Assembly (NCBI RefSeq): GCF_000282335.1
Contig: NZ_AKJM01000089.1
Span: 1 to 58,113, forward strand
From: Pseudomonas sp. GM48
GTDB lineage: Bacteria; Pseudomonadota; Gammaproteobacteria; Pseudomonadales; Pseudomonadaceae
DNA length: 58,113 bases
Reading direction: 5' to 3'
Shown: in pieces, positions 8,260-17,900 of the stretch
Layout of the letters: the number at the start of each line of letters is the position of its first letter
How positions within the stretch are numbered: the first letter of the stretch is position 1
Made by a program: the position numbers and the translations under genes
The notes under the pieces: model-generated
Databases searched by the model: none
Seen by the model: the letters and a program-made list of their open reading frames with translations, nothing else
What the model was told of the DNA's origin: nothing

Positions 8260-9171
8260 TTAGGAGTGGCGGCTACCCTCCTCTCGCATCAGCGCCTGCA
8301 GGGTATCGAGCCGCGCACCGTCGAAGGCAATCACGGTGCCTTGCTCGAACACCCGGCGCGCCAGCCCGGTCAGCACCGCACCGGGCGGCAGTTCGATCTG
8401 TAGACGCACGCCGCGCTCGTAGGCGCTTTGTACTGTGCCGCGCCAATCGACGATGCGGCACATGTTGAAAGCCAGGTCGTCACGCAGGGCTTCGGGCTTG
8501 ATCAGCGGACGCGCACGACTGCCGCTCAGGTAACCCAACTTCGGTGTGTGCAGCGGCACTTTGGCGAAGGCTTCGGCTAGTCGTTGCGCGGGGGCCTCAA
8601 GCAATGGGCAATGGGACGGCACGCTGACTGCCAGACGCTTGGCCAAGCCAGCTCCGTAACCTTTCGCCAATTCGGTCACCGCTTGCATCGCCGCATCGCT
8701 GCCGGCAATCACTACTTGGTTATCGGCGTTGATATTGGCTAGATAAACCGGCGTTTCTGCGCTATGCACCCGGGCCAGCAGTGCCTCAACCGTGGCCAGG
8801 TCCAGACCGATGATCGCGGTCATGCCGTAGCCCTGTGGATAAGCCTGCTGCATCAGCTCACCGCGCAGGCTGACCAGATGCAACGCATCGCTGAAACTCA
8901 AGGCACCGGCCACCACCGCGGCCGGGTAGGCACCAATGGACAAACCGGCCACGTAATCCGGCGTCATCGCCAATTGGCGTGAAGCGGCAACGCCAGCGAT
9001 CAGCAGGCAAAGCTGCACTGCCCTCGTCGACTGCAGTGCTTTGGCGGAATCCAGCAGCAATACATCTTCACCGAGCACGCTACTTGCCTCGTTCAGGGTT
9101 TCCCGAGGCAAACGCTGGAGCATACCCGGCTGCTGCGCGCCCTGACCGGGGAACACCAGCAAGCTGCTCAC
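8260..9171 (-). CDS. mdcH: Malonate decarboxylase epsilon subunit (malonyl-CoA:ACP transacylase)
   Basis: Protein of 303 aa with the FabD-like acyltransferase fold. It loads malonyl onto the MdcC carrier in the initial activation of the decarboxylase. Motifs are LLVFPGQGAQQPGM at the N-terminus, GLSIGAYPAAV with the GxSxG nucleophile serine near residue 88, and the catalytic histidine in VSVPSHCPLLEAP. A longer frame begins at 9195, but the GTG at 9171 overlaps the mdcG stop as GTGA and puts the FPGQG motif at the usual position, so I choose it. Confidence 0.88.
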   Translation of the reverse strand: MSSLLVFPGQGAQQPGMLQRLPRETLNEASSVLGEDVLLLDSAKALQSTRAVQLCLLIAGVAASRQLAMTPDYVAGLSIGAYPAAVVAGALSFSDALHLVSLRGELMQQAYPQGYGMTAIIGLDLATVEALLARVHSAETPVYLANINADNQVVIAGSDAAMQAVTELAKGYGAGLAKRLAVSVPSHCPLLEAPAQRLAEAFAKVPLHTPKLGYLSGSRARPLIKPEALRDDLAFNMCRIVDWRGTVQSAYERGVRLQIELPPGAVLTGLARRVFEQGTVIAFDGARLDTLQALMREEGSRHS

Positions 9172-9788
9172 GCTGCCTGCTCCTGCGGGTTCCACGGGTC
9201 AGTCACCAGACTGGCTTGAGTGGCATTTTTCAACAGAACCCGCGACGAAGCACCGGCCCACTCGCGCAGGGCGACGGCGCCAAATGGCGTCTGCAACTGC
9301 ATGTCCACGCGGCACTCGGCAGTATCGAGCACAGCGACCAAGGCTTGCGCTTCGATGCGGGTCAATGAACATGGTGTACGCAGAATCAGGTCGAGATCGC
9401 TGCCCTTGTGCAATGCGGCAAATCCGCTGGCCAACTCGAATCCGGCGCTGCCGCTGACACCCCAAACCCAGCCACTCTCATCAAGGTGCGAGCGCAGTTG
9501 TGCCAAGGCACGCAGCGCCGGGAAGTCACGCAGGCCTTGAACATGGCAGAGTTCTTCCGGCCGCACCCGCCGCGTGATGACGGCGACTTCCATCCGTGTC
9601 GCAAAGCGCTGTTCACGCAGCGGCCCACGCACGCCCACTGCCACCTGTCCCGCCGCGCACAAGGCACGACGGACCACCACCGGCTGCCCGGCACTGATCG
9701 ACTCGATCACCCACGAAGGCGCATCCGCAGGCAATTGCTGCGGGGTCATGCCCCACAGCAAGTCGTGAGCCAGGAGCGTATTCACCAC
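9168..9788 (-). CDS. mdcG: Phosphoribosyl-dephospho-CoA transferase MdcG
   Basis: Protein of 206 aa that transfers the triphosphoribosyl-dephospho-CoA group made by MdcB onto the serine of the MdcC carrier, giving holo-ACP. A nucleotidyltransferase-like signature is visible (WGVSGSAGFELASG followed by KGSDLDLIL, whose paired aspartates bind metal). It uses a GTG start; 9788 and the next codon at 9785 are both GTG, and the second would give a GTGA overlap with mdcE like that at mdcG-mdcH. Its stop overlaps mdcH, so coupling is likely on both sides. Confidence 0.88.
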   Translation of the reverse strand: MVNTLLAHDLLWGMTPQQLPADAPSWVIESISAGQPVVVRRALCAAGQVAVGVRGPLREQRFATRMEVAVITRRVRPEELCHVQGLRDFPALRALAQLRSHLDESGWVWGVSGSAGFELASGFAALHKGSDLDLILRTPCSLTRIEAQALVAVLDTAECRVDMQLQTPFGAVALREWAGASSRVLLKNATQASLVTDPWNPQEQAA

Positions 9789-10585
9789 TGCGCCCTCAGC
9801 AATTGGCGAACCTTGCTCGACGCTGCACGATTGCTCGCACCCAGGCGACCACTCAGATCACGACCACCGGCGGCCACATCGCCAATCGCCTGATGCAGGC
9901 ACTCGATCACCCGTGCCAGATCCGCCGCAGCCGGCTGCTCGATCTGTTCCACCGACAAGGTTTCCCACAGCAGCCCGAGGCTGGCATAGCTGTCGATGTC
10001 ATAAGCCATCGGCGGCACGCTGGCGGCGAAGGCTTCGAGCTCTTCGACACTGCGCAAGGTCACCCGCGCCGCCGACGCCTTGCCCATGGCATGCACCATC
10101 ACCCCCGGATCGCGCAGGGCGATCAAGCGATTGGCCTGATAGCCGTGGGCCAGAAACGCCCCGGACATCGCCTTGCCCACCAGCAAACCGATCACTGCAT
10201 GGCCGGCCAGACGGGCACGGGCGTAACTGCCCGCCGCTGCGGCCAGCGCCTGATGAATGCCGAGCGCTTCCTCGCGTCGACCGTAAGCCTGGCTAGGCAC
10301 GTCGACGATGGCGATCAGGGCGCGTTTTTGCGTCTTGTTCTGGTCGGCGGCGATAACTTCATCCACGGCCTCGGCCAGGCCCCAGCCTTCGAGCAAGCCA
10401 ACTTCGCCATTGCGTGCACGGACGAAGCGGTTTTCCGGGTCGGCCACCACCGCGATGAAACGCACCGGCTGATCGCCCAGCACACCGTCCGCGACCTTCA
10501 GCGAAGCCGGCAAGCCTTCGACCGCGTTTGCACCGGCACTCAACGCGTTGAACCAGTTCAAACCACGCAGGGAATACGAGCTCAT
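9782..10585 (-). CDS. mdcE: Malonate decarboxylase gamma subunit
   Basis: Protein of 267 aa, crotonase-like, forming with MdcD the decarboxylase that releases CO2 from malonyl-S-ACP to give acetyl-S-ACP. Family features include MSSYSLRGLNWFNALS at the start and a central block AGHAVIGLLVGKAMSGAFLA where the acyl group binds. The start ATG overlaps the mdcD stop (ATGA), which ensures equal synthesis of the two subunits. Length is typical. Confidence 0.92.
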   Translation of the reverse strand: MSSYSLRGLNWFNALSAGANAVEGLPASLKVADGVLGDQPVRFIAVVADPENRFVRARNGEVGLLEGWGLAEAVDEVIAADQNKTQKRALIAIVDVPSQAYGRREEALGIHQALAAAAGSYARARLAGHAVIGLLVGKAMSGAFLAHGYQANRLIALRDPGVMVHAMGKASAARVTLRSVEELEAFAASVPPMAYDIDSYASLGLLWETLSVEQIEQPAAADLARVIECLHQAIGDVAAGGRDLSGRLGASNRAASSKVRQLLRAQW

Positions 10586-11433
10586 GGGCGTTCTCCTTGG
10601 TACAGATCGCGAACCACGGACGGCTCGATTTGCGGTTCGGCGTCCAGTCGCGCCAACCGCTGCAGGAACAACTCGGCCTGACGGCTGCGCGGTTGCGCTG
10701 GCAAACCTTGCTCAAGCAACTCGCTGACTTGCTGGCGAATCTGCGCCACGTCGTCGGCAACATAGCGATCCACCAGGCCACTGGCGAAACGCTGCTCGCC
10801 ACCGGTCAGGCTCCAGATAAAGGGCCGGTCGCGAGAGTCGTACTCTTCAAGCCCGGCCTCTTGTTCAATCACCTGCGGACCGTTCAGGCCCAGCCGTGCT
10901 TCCTGGGTCACCAGCAGATAGCTGCACAACCCTGCGGCAATCGACATGCCGCCAAAACAACCGACGCTGCCCGCCACGACACCGACCACGGGCTGGTACT
11001 GCTGCAAGTCGACAAGCGCCGCGTGAATGTCAGCAATCGCCGCCAGACCGAGGTTGGCTTCCTGCAAGCGCACGCCGCCGGTTTCCAGCAGCAGCACGGC
11101 GCGGGTCGGGATACCGTTGCGGTTGTCTTCAGCGGCCAGTTCCAGTGCGCCGGCGATTTTTGCCCCGCCGACTTCACCGAGGCTGCCACCCTGGAACGCA
11201 CCTTCGATGGCCGCGATCACCACCGGCAAACCATCGAGATTGCCCTTGGCGATAACAACTCCGTCGTCGGCCTGGGGCACCACACCCTGGCGCGACAACC
11301 ATGGCGACATGACGCGCTGGAACGGATCGAGCAATTCGCGAAAGGTGCCCGCGTCGAGCAGGGCCCTGGCCCGTTGCCGCGCACCGAGTTCGACGAAGCT
11401 GTGCTTGTTGAGCAGCGATGTGCTGTCAGTCAT
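10582..11433 (-). CDS. mdcD: Malonate decarboxylase beta subunit
   Basis: Protein of 283 aa with the carboxyltransferase (AccD-like) crotonase fold that pairs with MdcE. Visible blocks are SFVELGARQRARALLDAG near the N-terminus, RAVLLLETGGVRLQEANLG in the middle and GSVGCFGGMSIAAGL, the oxyanion-hole region. A longer upstream frame overlaps mdcC almost completely and is rejected. The ATG at 11433 gives an 8-base overlap with mdcC and the standard N-terminus. Confidence 0.92.
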   Translation of the reverse strand: MTDSTSLLNKHSFVELGARQRARALLDAGTFRELLDPFQRVMSPWLSRQGVVPQADDGVVIAKGNLDGLPVVIAAIEGAFQGGSLGEVGGAKIAGALELAAEDNRNGIPTRAVLLLETGGVRLQEANLGLAAIADIHAALVDLQQYQPVVGVVAGSVGCFGGMSIAAGLCSYLLVTQEARLGLNGPQVIEQEAGLEEYDSRDRPFIWSLTGGEQRFASGLVDRYVADDVAQIRQQVSELLEQGLPAQPRSRQAELFLQRLARLDAEPQIEPSVVRDLYQGERP

Positions 11434-11725
11434 GGCTGATCTCCTCGAAGCCCTGTTCCAGACGCAGACGCACCACGCCGGGGGTCGCGCCGAAATCGTG
11501 AATGTCGATATCCATCGCCGGTGGCGTCTGGCCGTCGAACATCCGTGCGAACAGATGCTGCCAGCGTTGTTCACTGCCATTGACCGAGGTCTGCACGTTG
11601 ATTGTCAGCTTGCCGGCCTGACCCGGTTCGATCAGCACTTCCAGATCACCCGAGCCGACACAGCCCACCAGGGTACGACCGCGTGGCGGCTGCCCGGCGG
11701 GGAATTCAAAGGATAAGGTTTCCAT
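11426..11725 (-). CDS. mdcC: Malonate decarboxylase acyl carrier subunit (delta)
   Basis: Acyl carrier protein of 99 aa whose serine carries the 2'-(5''-phosphoribosyl)-3'-dephospho-CoA prosthetic group, which shuttles acetyl and malonyl thioesters. The modification site lies in VGCVGSGDLEVLIE, near residue 27. A second conserved block is HDFGATPGVVRLRLEQGFEE at the C-terminus. Its start codon overlaps the mdcB stop by one base, and its end overlaps mdcD. Confidence 0.92.
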   Translation of the reverse strand: METLSFEFPAGQPPRGRTLVGCVGSGDLEVLIEPGQAGKLTINVQTSVNGSEQRWQHLFARMFDGQTPPAMDIDIHDFGATPGVVRLRLEQGFEEISHD

Positions 11726-12600
11726 CAGAAAGCTCCCTGTTTGAGGCTGTCGCCCGACGCGATACGGTCGATGAACAGGCAGGCTGCGAGCAAGTCCGCA
11801 GCGCCGCCGGGCGAGGCATTCAACGCGATGAGTTGTTGATCCAGCTCATGCAGACGGCGACGTCCGGCGAGGCTGGAACTGCCCCCGGCATCGAGCACTG
11901 CTTGGGCGCCGAGTTGCATGGTTTGCAGACCTTGTTCTCCAGCGCGGTACAGCACGCAGGTGTCGGCCAGATTCGTCATGATCGCCAGCAGCGCATCGAG
12001 CCGGGCGTTCTGCTCGCCATGACCGGCTGCACGACTGCGCAAGAGTTGCGGCAGAGCACGTTGGGTCACTGCCGGAAAACCGAGTTGCGCCTCCTCACGG
12101 GCGCCTCGTGCGCCGTAGCGTTGGGCGACTTGAGCGCCGTGGCTGAGTGGGCGCGGTGCGTAACGGTCGTCGAGCAGAGCCAGGCGCGCCGCACGAATCG
12201 ATACGCTGCTTGCAGCCGTGGATTCAGGTTCCAGCGCAGCGGCCGTCACCAACAGGCCCAAGGCCCAGATCGCCCCGCGATGAGTATTCACGCCGCCCGT
12301 GGTGTCGAGCATCGCTTGCTCGCCTTCACGACCGATCCGGCCGACAGCCTCGCGCAGGGGTAGGCCGATTTCGCCAAACGCAATCGCGGCATCGGCCATC
12401 GCCCTGAAGGCTGGCCACAGGGACAGCGCCGAAGCGTGCATCAGCCCCAGGTGCAAATCGGTGTGGGCGCCATTGCCGCGACGGTCGACCAGTGCCGGTT
12501 TCGGCGACAGATCAGCCTCGTCGATCAGCGCGTCCACCGCCAGGTCCGCCAGCCGCTCGGCCAGGCTCAGGGTTTTCGGTTGCAGGTTGAGTGCGTGCAT
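11725..12600 (-). CDS. mdcB: Triphosphoribosyl-dephospho-CoA synthase MdcB
   Basis: Protein of 291 aa of the CitG/MdcB family. It condenses ATP with 3'-dephospho-CoA to make the precursor of the MdcC prosthetic group. Motifs include [20 protein letters not shown] (near residue 35) and the later [16 protein letters not shown], both metal/nucleotide-binding in the family. The ATG at 12600 overlaps the mdcA stop (TAATG). It provides the first step, MdcG the second, of carrier maturation. Confidence 0.92.
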   Translation of the reverse strand: MHALNLQPKTLSLAERLADLAVDALIDEADLSPKPALVDRRGNGAHTDLHLGLMHASALSLWPAFRAMADAAIAFGEIGLPLREAVGRIGREGEQAMLDTTGGVNTHRGAIWALGLLVTAAALEPESTAASSVSIRAARLALLDDRYAPRPLSHGAQVAQRYGARGAREEAQLGFPAVTQRALPQLLRSRAAGHGEQNARLDALLAIMTNLADTCVLYRAGEQGLQTMQLGAQAVLDAGGSSSLAGRRRLHELDQQLIALNASPGGAADLLAACLFIDRIASGDSLKQGAF

Positions 12601-14270
12601 TACCAGCTCCTGAACTTGGCGGGCGGGTTGTAGAGGCCACCGGACCACTCCACCAGATCGGCCACGCTTTTCGCCGCGAGCAGCTCGCGGGTAGCGTCGG
12701 TGCGGCGAATGCCGAGATCTTCTGGCAAGGCGATCAAGCCCTCGCGGCGCATGCGTGCGGTGTCTTTGGGGTTGTGGCGCAGGCCGATGGCGGTCACCCC
12801 GGCGACGGCGGCGATCATCGCCTGACGTTCTTCCAGCGAGCGCGCCTTGTACAGATAGGCGATGCCTTCTTCAGTCAGCAGGTGGGTCACGTCGTCGCCG
12901 TAAACCATGATCGGCGCCAGCGGCATGCCGCTTTTCTTCGCCACATCGACCGCATCGAGGGTTTCAACGAAAGTCGGTTTGCCGCCCTCCTGGAAGGTCT
13001 CGACCATCTGCACCACGAGTTTCTTGCCGCGCTCGAGCATCGGTTCGGCCACATCGGTGTTGCGCATGTCGAGCCAGGCCGGGGTACCGTGACGACGCCC
13101 GCGCGGGTCGTGGCCCATGTTCGGTGCCCCGCCGAAACCGGCCAGGCGCCCGCGAGTCACGGTGGAAGAATGACCGTCGCCATCGACCTGCAACGTCGCG
13201 CCGATGAACAGGTCCACGGCGTATTGCCCGGCCAGTTGGCTGAACATCCGGTTCGAACGCAGGGAACCGTCGCGCCCGGTAAAGAACACATCCGGGCGCG
13301 CCGCAATGTAGTTTTCCATCCCCAGCTCGGTGCCAAAGCAATGCACGCTTTCGACCCAGCCACTTTCAATCGCCGGAATCAGCGTCGGGTGCGGGTTGAG
13401 CGTCCAGTTGCGGCAGATCTTGCCTTTGAGGCCAAGGGATTCGCCGTAGGTCGGCAGGATCAGTTCGATGGCCGCGGTGTTGAAACCGATGCCATGGTTG
13501 AGGGATTGCACGTTGTGTTTTTCGTAGATGCCGCGGATCGCCATCATCGCCATCAGCACGTGCACAGGCTTGATGTGCCGTGGGTCGCGGGTGAACAGCG
13601 GTTCGATGTAGAACGGCTTGTCGGCCACCACCACGAAGTCGACCCAGGACGCCGGGATGTCCACCCGCGGCAAGTCGCTGACGTCGTCCACCAACTGGTT
13701 GACCTGGACGATGACGATACCGTCGCTGAAGGCTGCCGGTTCGATCAGTGCCGGGGTGTCTTCGGTGCTCGGTCCGGTGTAGATGTTGCCGGCGCGGTCG
13801 GCCATGAACCCGGCCGAGAGTACGACGTTGGGAATCAGGTCCACCACCAGCCGTGCGTAGAGTTCGATGTAGGTGTGGATCGCGCCGATTTCCAGCAGGC
13901 CGTCTTCGAGCAACTGGCTGATGCGCAGGCTTTGAGTGCCGGCAAAGGAGAAGTCGAGCTTGCGGGCGATGCCGCGTTCGAACAGGTCCAGGTGCTCGGC
14001 GCGCCCGACGCTGGGCATGATCATGTGCAGGTCATGCAGCTTCGCGGGGTCGGCCTTGGCCAGGGAGCGCGAGAGGAAATCCGCCTGCTTCTGGTTGTTG
14101 CCTTCGAGCACCACGCGGTCGCCGGGCAGGATCAACGCTTCCAGCGCTGCGACGATGTTGTCGGTGGGCAACACCACACCGTCGGCAAGACCTCGCACCA
14201 GCTCGAGGCGCCGCTGCTTTTCGCTGCGCCGCCGCGTCCATCGCGAGTCGGGGGATATTGTTGTTGTCAT
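12600..14270 (-). CDS. mdcA: Malonate decarboxylase alpha subunit (acetyl-S-ACP:malonate ACP transferase)
   Basis: Protein of 556 aa of the CoA-transferase superfamily. It exchanges acetyl on the carrier for free malonate, so acetate leaves and malonyl-S-ACP enters the decarboxylation step. Recognisable blocks are [20 protein letters not shown] near the N-terminus, [20 protein letters not shown] centrally, and [20 protein letters not shown]. The ATG at 14270 precedes the conserved region, and 20 upstream in-frame codons are not needed. It is the first gene of a nine-gene leftward operon; a palindrome 81 bases upstream is a candidate MdcR site. Confidence 0.94.
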   Translation of the reverse strand: MTTTISPDSRWTRRRSEKQRRLELVRGLADGVVLPTDNIVAALEALILPGDRVVLEGNNQKQADFLSRSLAKADPAKLHDLHMIMPSVGRAEHLDLFERGIARKLDFSFAGTQSLRISQLLEDGLLEIGAIHTYIELYARLVVDLIPNVVLSAGFMADRAGNIYTGPSTEDTPALIEPAAFSDGIVIVQVNQLVDDVSDLPRVDIPASWVDFVVVADKPFYIEPLFTRDPRHIKPVHVLMAMMAIRGIYEKHNVQSLNHGIGFNTAAIELILPTYGESLGLKGKICRNWTLNPHPTLIPAIESGWVESVHCFGTELGMENYIAARPDVFFTGRDGSLRSNRMFSQLAGQYAVDLFIGATLQVDGDGHSSTVTRGRLAGFGGAPNMGHDPRGRRHGTPAWLDMRNTDVAEPMLERGKKLVVQMVETFQEGGKPTFVETLDAVDVAKKSGMPLAPIMVYGDDVTHLLTEEGIAYLYKARSLEERQAMIAAVAGVTAIGLRHNPKDTARMRREGLIALPEDLGIRRTDATRELLAAKSVADLVEWSGGLYNPPAKFRSW

Positions 14271-14350
14271 GACCACTCCACGGGTTCGCTGTCGTGGGGT
14301 CACCTTAGGAGTGTTGGGTGGGGGCATCAATCAAGCAGAGTGGCGGATCG

Positions 14351-14365
14351 TTACGCTTGGAGTAA
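14351..14365. promoter_or_regulatory. Candidate MdcR (LysR-type) operator upstream of mdcA
   Basis: TTAC-GCTTGGA-GTAA is an inverted repeat with the T-N11-A core of LysR sites. It lies 81 bases upstream of the mdcA start, the usual distance for an activator recognition site. No equivalent repeat was found in front of mdcR itself. Binding is inferred only. Confidence 0.42.
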
Positions 14366-14385
14366 TGGTTGTTTGGACTGGCGCC

Positions 14386-14460
14386 TTCGCGAGCAAGCCC
14401 GCTCCCACACTGGATCCGCGGCGAACACAAATCCAGTGTGGGAGCGGGCTTGCTCGCGAA
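14386..14460. repeat. Short REPIN, GTGGGAGCGGGCTTGCTCGCGAA type
   Basis: Two inverted arms (TTCGCGAGCAAGCCCGCTCC and its complement) are extended by a further complementary stretch, CACACTGGAT against ATCCAGTGTG, giving a long near-perfect hairpin with a small loop. It lies between the end of chpC and the mdcA promoter and could end the pil/chp transcript. Confidence 0.9.
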
Positions 14461-14491
14461 GAGGCCAGCACAATCAACACAAAAACCGCAA

Positions 14492-14953
14492 TCAGTCGAC
14501 CAACCCGGCATCCACCAGCAACGCCTCCAGCGCCAACAGATCCGGCACTTTCGCCACCTGCTCCCCCACCTGCACCGCCGCCTGTTCCAGCGTACACAAC
14601 GGCACGTCCACATAACTCAACTGACTATCGAGTTTGCAGGAGCGCGGAATCCCCTGCACCAGCAGTGCGATGAATTTCAGCTCGGGGCGCCCGCCAAGGG
14701 TATTGAGAATGACGATCCGCGCACGCTCGCCAATGACAGTTTTCTGCCCGCATGCCGACTCGAAACTCAGCAGTGGTATCTGCCGTTCGCGCCACGTCAC
14801 CAGGCCCAGGTACCACGGCGGTGTGTCGAGGTCGAAGGTCCCCGGTTGCTGGTAATCGATCAGCTCGGCCACGGCGACGTTGGGCAGGATCAGGTTGCGG
14901 TCGGCCAACGGCAGCAGCAGGCCGGTGAGGTTGCTGGTGCGGTGCTCAAGCAT
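14492..14953 (-). CDS. chpC: CheW-like adaptor ChpC
   Basis: CheW-domain protein of 153 aa, the second adaptor of the Pil-Chp chemosensory system. It should link chemoreceptors to ChpA in the cytoplasm at the pole. CheW features are LLLPLADRNLILPNVAVAEL at the N-terminus, PPWYLGLVTWRERQIPLLSF in the middle and ERARIVILNTLG. The ATG at 14953 overlaps the chpA 3' end by 8 bases, so it is coupled. In P. aeruginosa chpB comes between chpA and chpC; here it is missing. The family is certain; the name rests on position. Confidence 0.82.
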   Translation of the reverse strand: MLEHRTSNLTGLLLPLADRNLILPNVAVAELIDYQQPGTFDLDTPPWYLGLVTWRERQIPLLSFESACGQKTVIGERARIVILNTLGGRPELKFIALLVQGIPRSCKLDSQLSYVDVPLCTLEQAAVQVGEQVAKVPDLLALEALLVDAGLVD

Positions 14954-17900
14954 GGGTCTTGCTCCACAAGGCGATGCTTTCGAGCAGCACCGATTCCTGG
15001 TACGGCTTGCCAAGGTAGTCGTTGACGCCGATGGCCATGGCGCGGTCGCGGTGCTTCTGCCCGGTGCGGGAGGTGATCATGATGATTGGCAGGTGTTGCA
15101 GGCGTTCGTCGTTGCGCACTTGCGTCGCGACTTCGAAGCCGTCCATGCGCGGCATCTCGATGTCCAGCAGCATCAGGTCGGGCATGTGCTCTTCAAGCAG
15201 CAGCATGGCATCGACCCCGTCCTTGGCGGTTAGCACGTTCATGCCGTGGCGTTCGAGCAAGCGGCTGGTGACCTTGCGTACGGTGACCGAGTCGTCGACC
15301 ACCATCACCAGCAACGGCCGATGCGGTTCGACCTCGACCTCCTGCCCCGCCGGACGCTGGGGTACACGGGCTTGCATGGCGCGGATCGGCGCCAGCAAAT
15401 CCAGAATCAGCACCACCCGGCCATCCCCGAGAATCGTCGCCCCGGACACCCCTTGCACCGCCGCAAACTGCGGCCCCAGGCTCTTGACCACGATTTCGCG
15501 AGTGCCGGCCATGGCGTCCACCAGCACCGCGATGTGCCGTTCGTTGCACTGCACCAGCAACACCGGCAATGGCAGGCTCTGGCCCAACAGTTTCGGACGC
15601 GGGCTGGTTTTCAGCAGCTCGCCCAGATAGCACAGCTCGTAACGTTGCCCGGCGTATTCGTAGGTCGGCGCATCGAAACGGAAATAGCCTTCAAGCTCAT
15701 TGGGCAGGACACGAACGATGCCGTCGATGGTATTGAGCGGGATCGCATACTGGTCTTCACCGCACTGCACCATCAGCGCCCGGTTGACCGATACGGTAAA
15801 CGGCAGGCGAATGCGAAAATGCACGCCCTGCCCGGGCACCGAGTCGATGCTCATGGTGCCGCCCAGTTGCCGCACCTCTTCGTGCACCACGTCCATGCCG
15901 ACGCCGCGCCCGGAGATCTGGGTGATTTTCTCGGCGGTGGAGAACCCCGGTTGCAGGATGAACTGCAACACATCGTGATCACTGATGACGCTGTCCGGGG
16001 CGAGCAGGCCGCGCTTGATCGCCTTGCGCCGCACCGCGTCCAGCGGCACACCGGCGCCGTCGTCGCGAATGTCAAAAATGATGTCGCCACCTTCGCGCAA
16101 CAGATCGAGGGTGATCTTGCCCTTGGCCGGTTTCCCCGCCGCCAGCCGCGCTTCGACGGACTCCAGGCCGTGGTCGACGGCGTTGCGCAGCATGTGTTCC
16201 AGTGGCGCGGCCATGCGTTCGAGGACGTTGCGATCCATTTCACCTTCGGCGTTATCGACGATGAAATCCACGTCCTTGCCCAGCTCGCTGGACACCTGGC
16301 GGACGATGCGCTGCAAACGCGGGAGCATGCGCTCGAACGGCACCATGCGCGTGCGCATCAGGCCTTCCTGCAGTTCGGTGTTGATGCGGCCCTGCTGTTG
16401 CAGCAGGTTTTCCGTATCCTGATTGCGTCGCTCGAGGGTTTCCTTGAGGTCGAGCAAGTCGGAGGCCGATTCGAACAGCGCCCGGGACAGTTGCTGCAAC
16501 TGTGAATGGCGGTCCATTTCCAGTGGGTCGAATTCTTCGTAGCCCAGGCGTTCGGCGTCGACTTGCTGGCGACTGAGGATCCGCCCCTGGGTTTCGGTAT
16601 CGAGTCGGCGCAACTGGTCGCGCATCCGTTCGATGGTGGTTTCCATCTCGCTCAGAGCAATGTGTGCATCGTTGACCTGCTGTTCGATCCGGCCACGGAA
16701 GATCGATGTTTCACCGGCCAGGTTGACCAGATCGTCGAGCAGCTCCGCCGAGACCTTGACCATGTCGGCGCCGGCATCGGGCGGCGGTGCCAGCGGCTCG
16801 GCCTTGGGCGTGGCTGGCGGCGCAACCGGCGCGGGCGCTTCAGGCACGACCGGGTGACTGAAGTTCTTGATCGCATCGATCAGGCGGTCGGCCGGCGGCA
16901 TCGGCTCACCGGCGCGGGCCGCGTCGAGCATCTGCGCCAGACGGTCATGGCTGCGCTGCAACAGCGCGAACAACGGCGCCGTCGGTTGCAGCACGCCAGT
17001 GGACAGGCCTTCGTAGAGGAACTCCAGCTCATGGGCCAGATCGCCAATCGCGGCGATTTCCACCATGCGCGCGCCACCCTTGAGGGTGTGCAGGTCGCGC
17101 AGCAGGGTTTCCACTTCCTGGCGATTCGAAGGCTGGGCCTGCCAGCGCTCCAGCGCCGCCCCGGAGCTTTCGATGATGTCGAAACCTTCCTCGAGGAAGA
17201 TCTCCAGCAACTCCGGATCATGGGCGGCCGAGTCATTAGTGGCCGCCAGTTCGCTGACCTCGGCGGCGCCCGAGTGGCCCTGCCGGTAGGCGCGAATGGC
17301 CTCGATCAGCTCAGCGCAATCGTCCAGGGGCTGGTTGTGCTGTAACTGGTCAAGGTACTGCGCCAAGCGGTCATGGCTCTGCTGCAACAGCACCGCCAAT
17401 GACTCGCTGTAGGCGTAGCGACGATCCACCAGACCTTCGTAAAGGCTTTCCAGTTCATGGGCCAGATCGCCGACCGGCCCGACCTCGGCCATGCGCGCGC
17501 CGCCTTTGAGGGTGTGCAAATCCCGGTGCAGGGACGACAGCGGCGCGGCGTTGTCCGAGTCGCGCAACCAGCGCTGCAAGGCCTGGCCGGCGCTTTCGAG
17601 GATATCCACCGCTTCTTCAAGGAAGATCGCAACGATTTCATCGTCCAGTTCGCGCCCCTCTCCTGTAGGAGCGAGCTCGCTCGCGATGGGCGTTAACGAT
17701 GACGCGTTGTCATTGGATAAGCGCGGCGCATTTGAGTCCATCGCGAGCGAGCTCGCTCCTACAGGGGCAGGGGGTAGCGTACGTTCAAGTTCCTCGGTGG
17801 CAGCCCCCAATTCGCGGATGTTCAGGGTGCGGCTGCCATCACTGCGGATCAGGCCCATGGCCGACGGATCAAGGCTCTCGTCGAGCAGTTCGCGCAAGGC

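Noticed and set aside
12591..14615. 674-codon + strand ORF opposite mdcA
   Set aside because: Antisense shadow of mdcA running into the REPIN; the His/Asp/Val-rich composition is typical of reversed GC-rich coding sequence.
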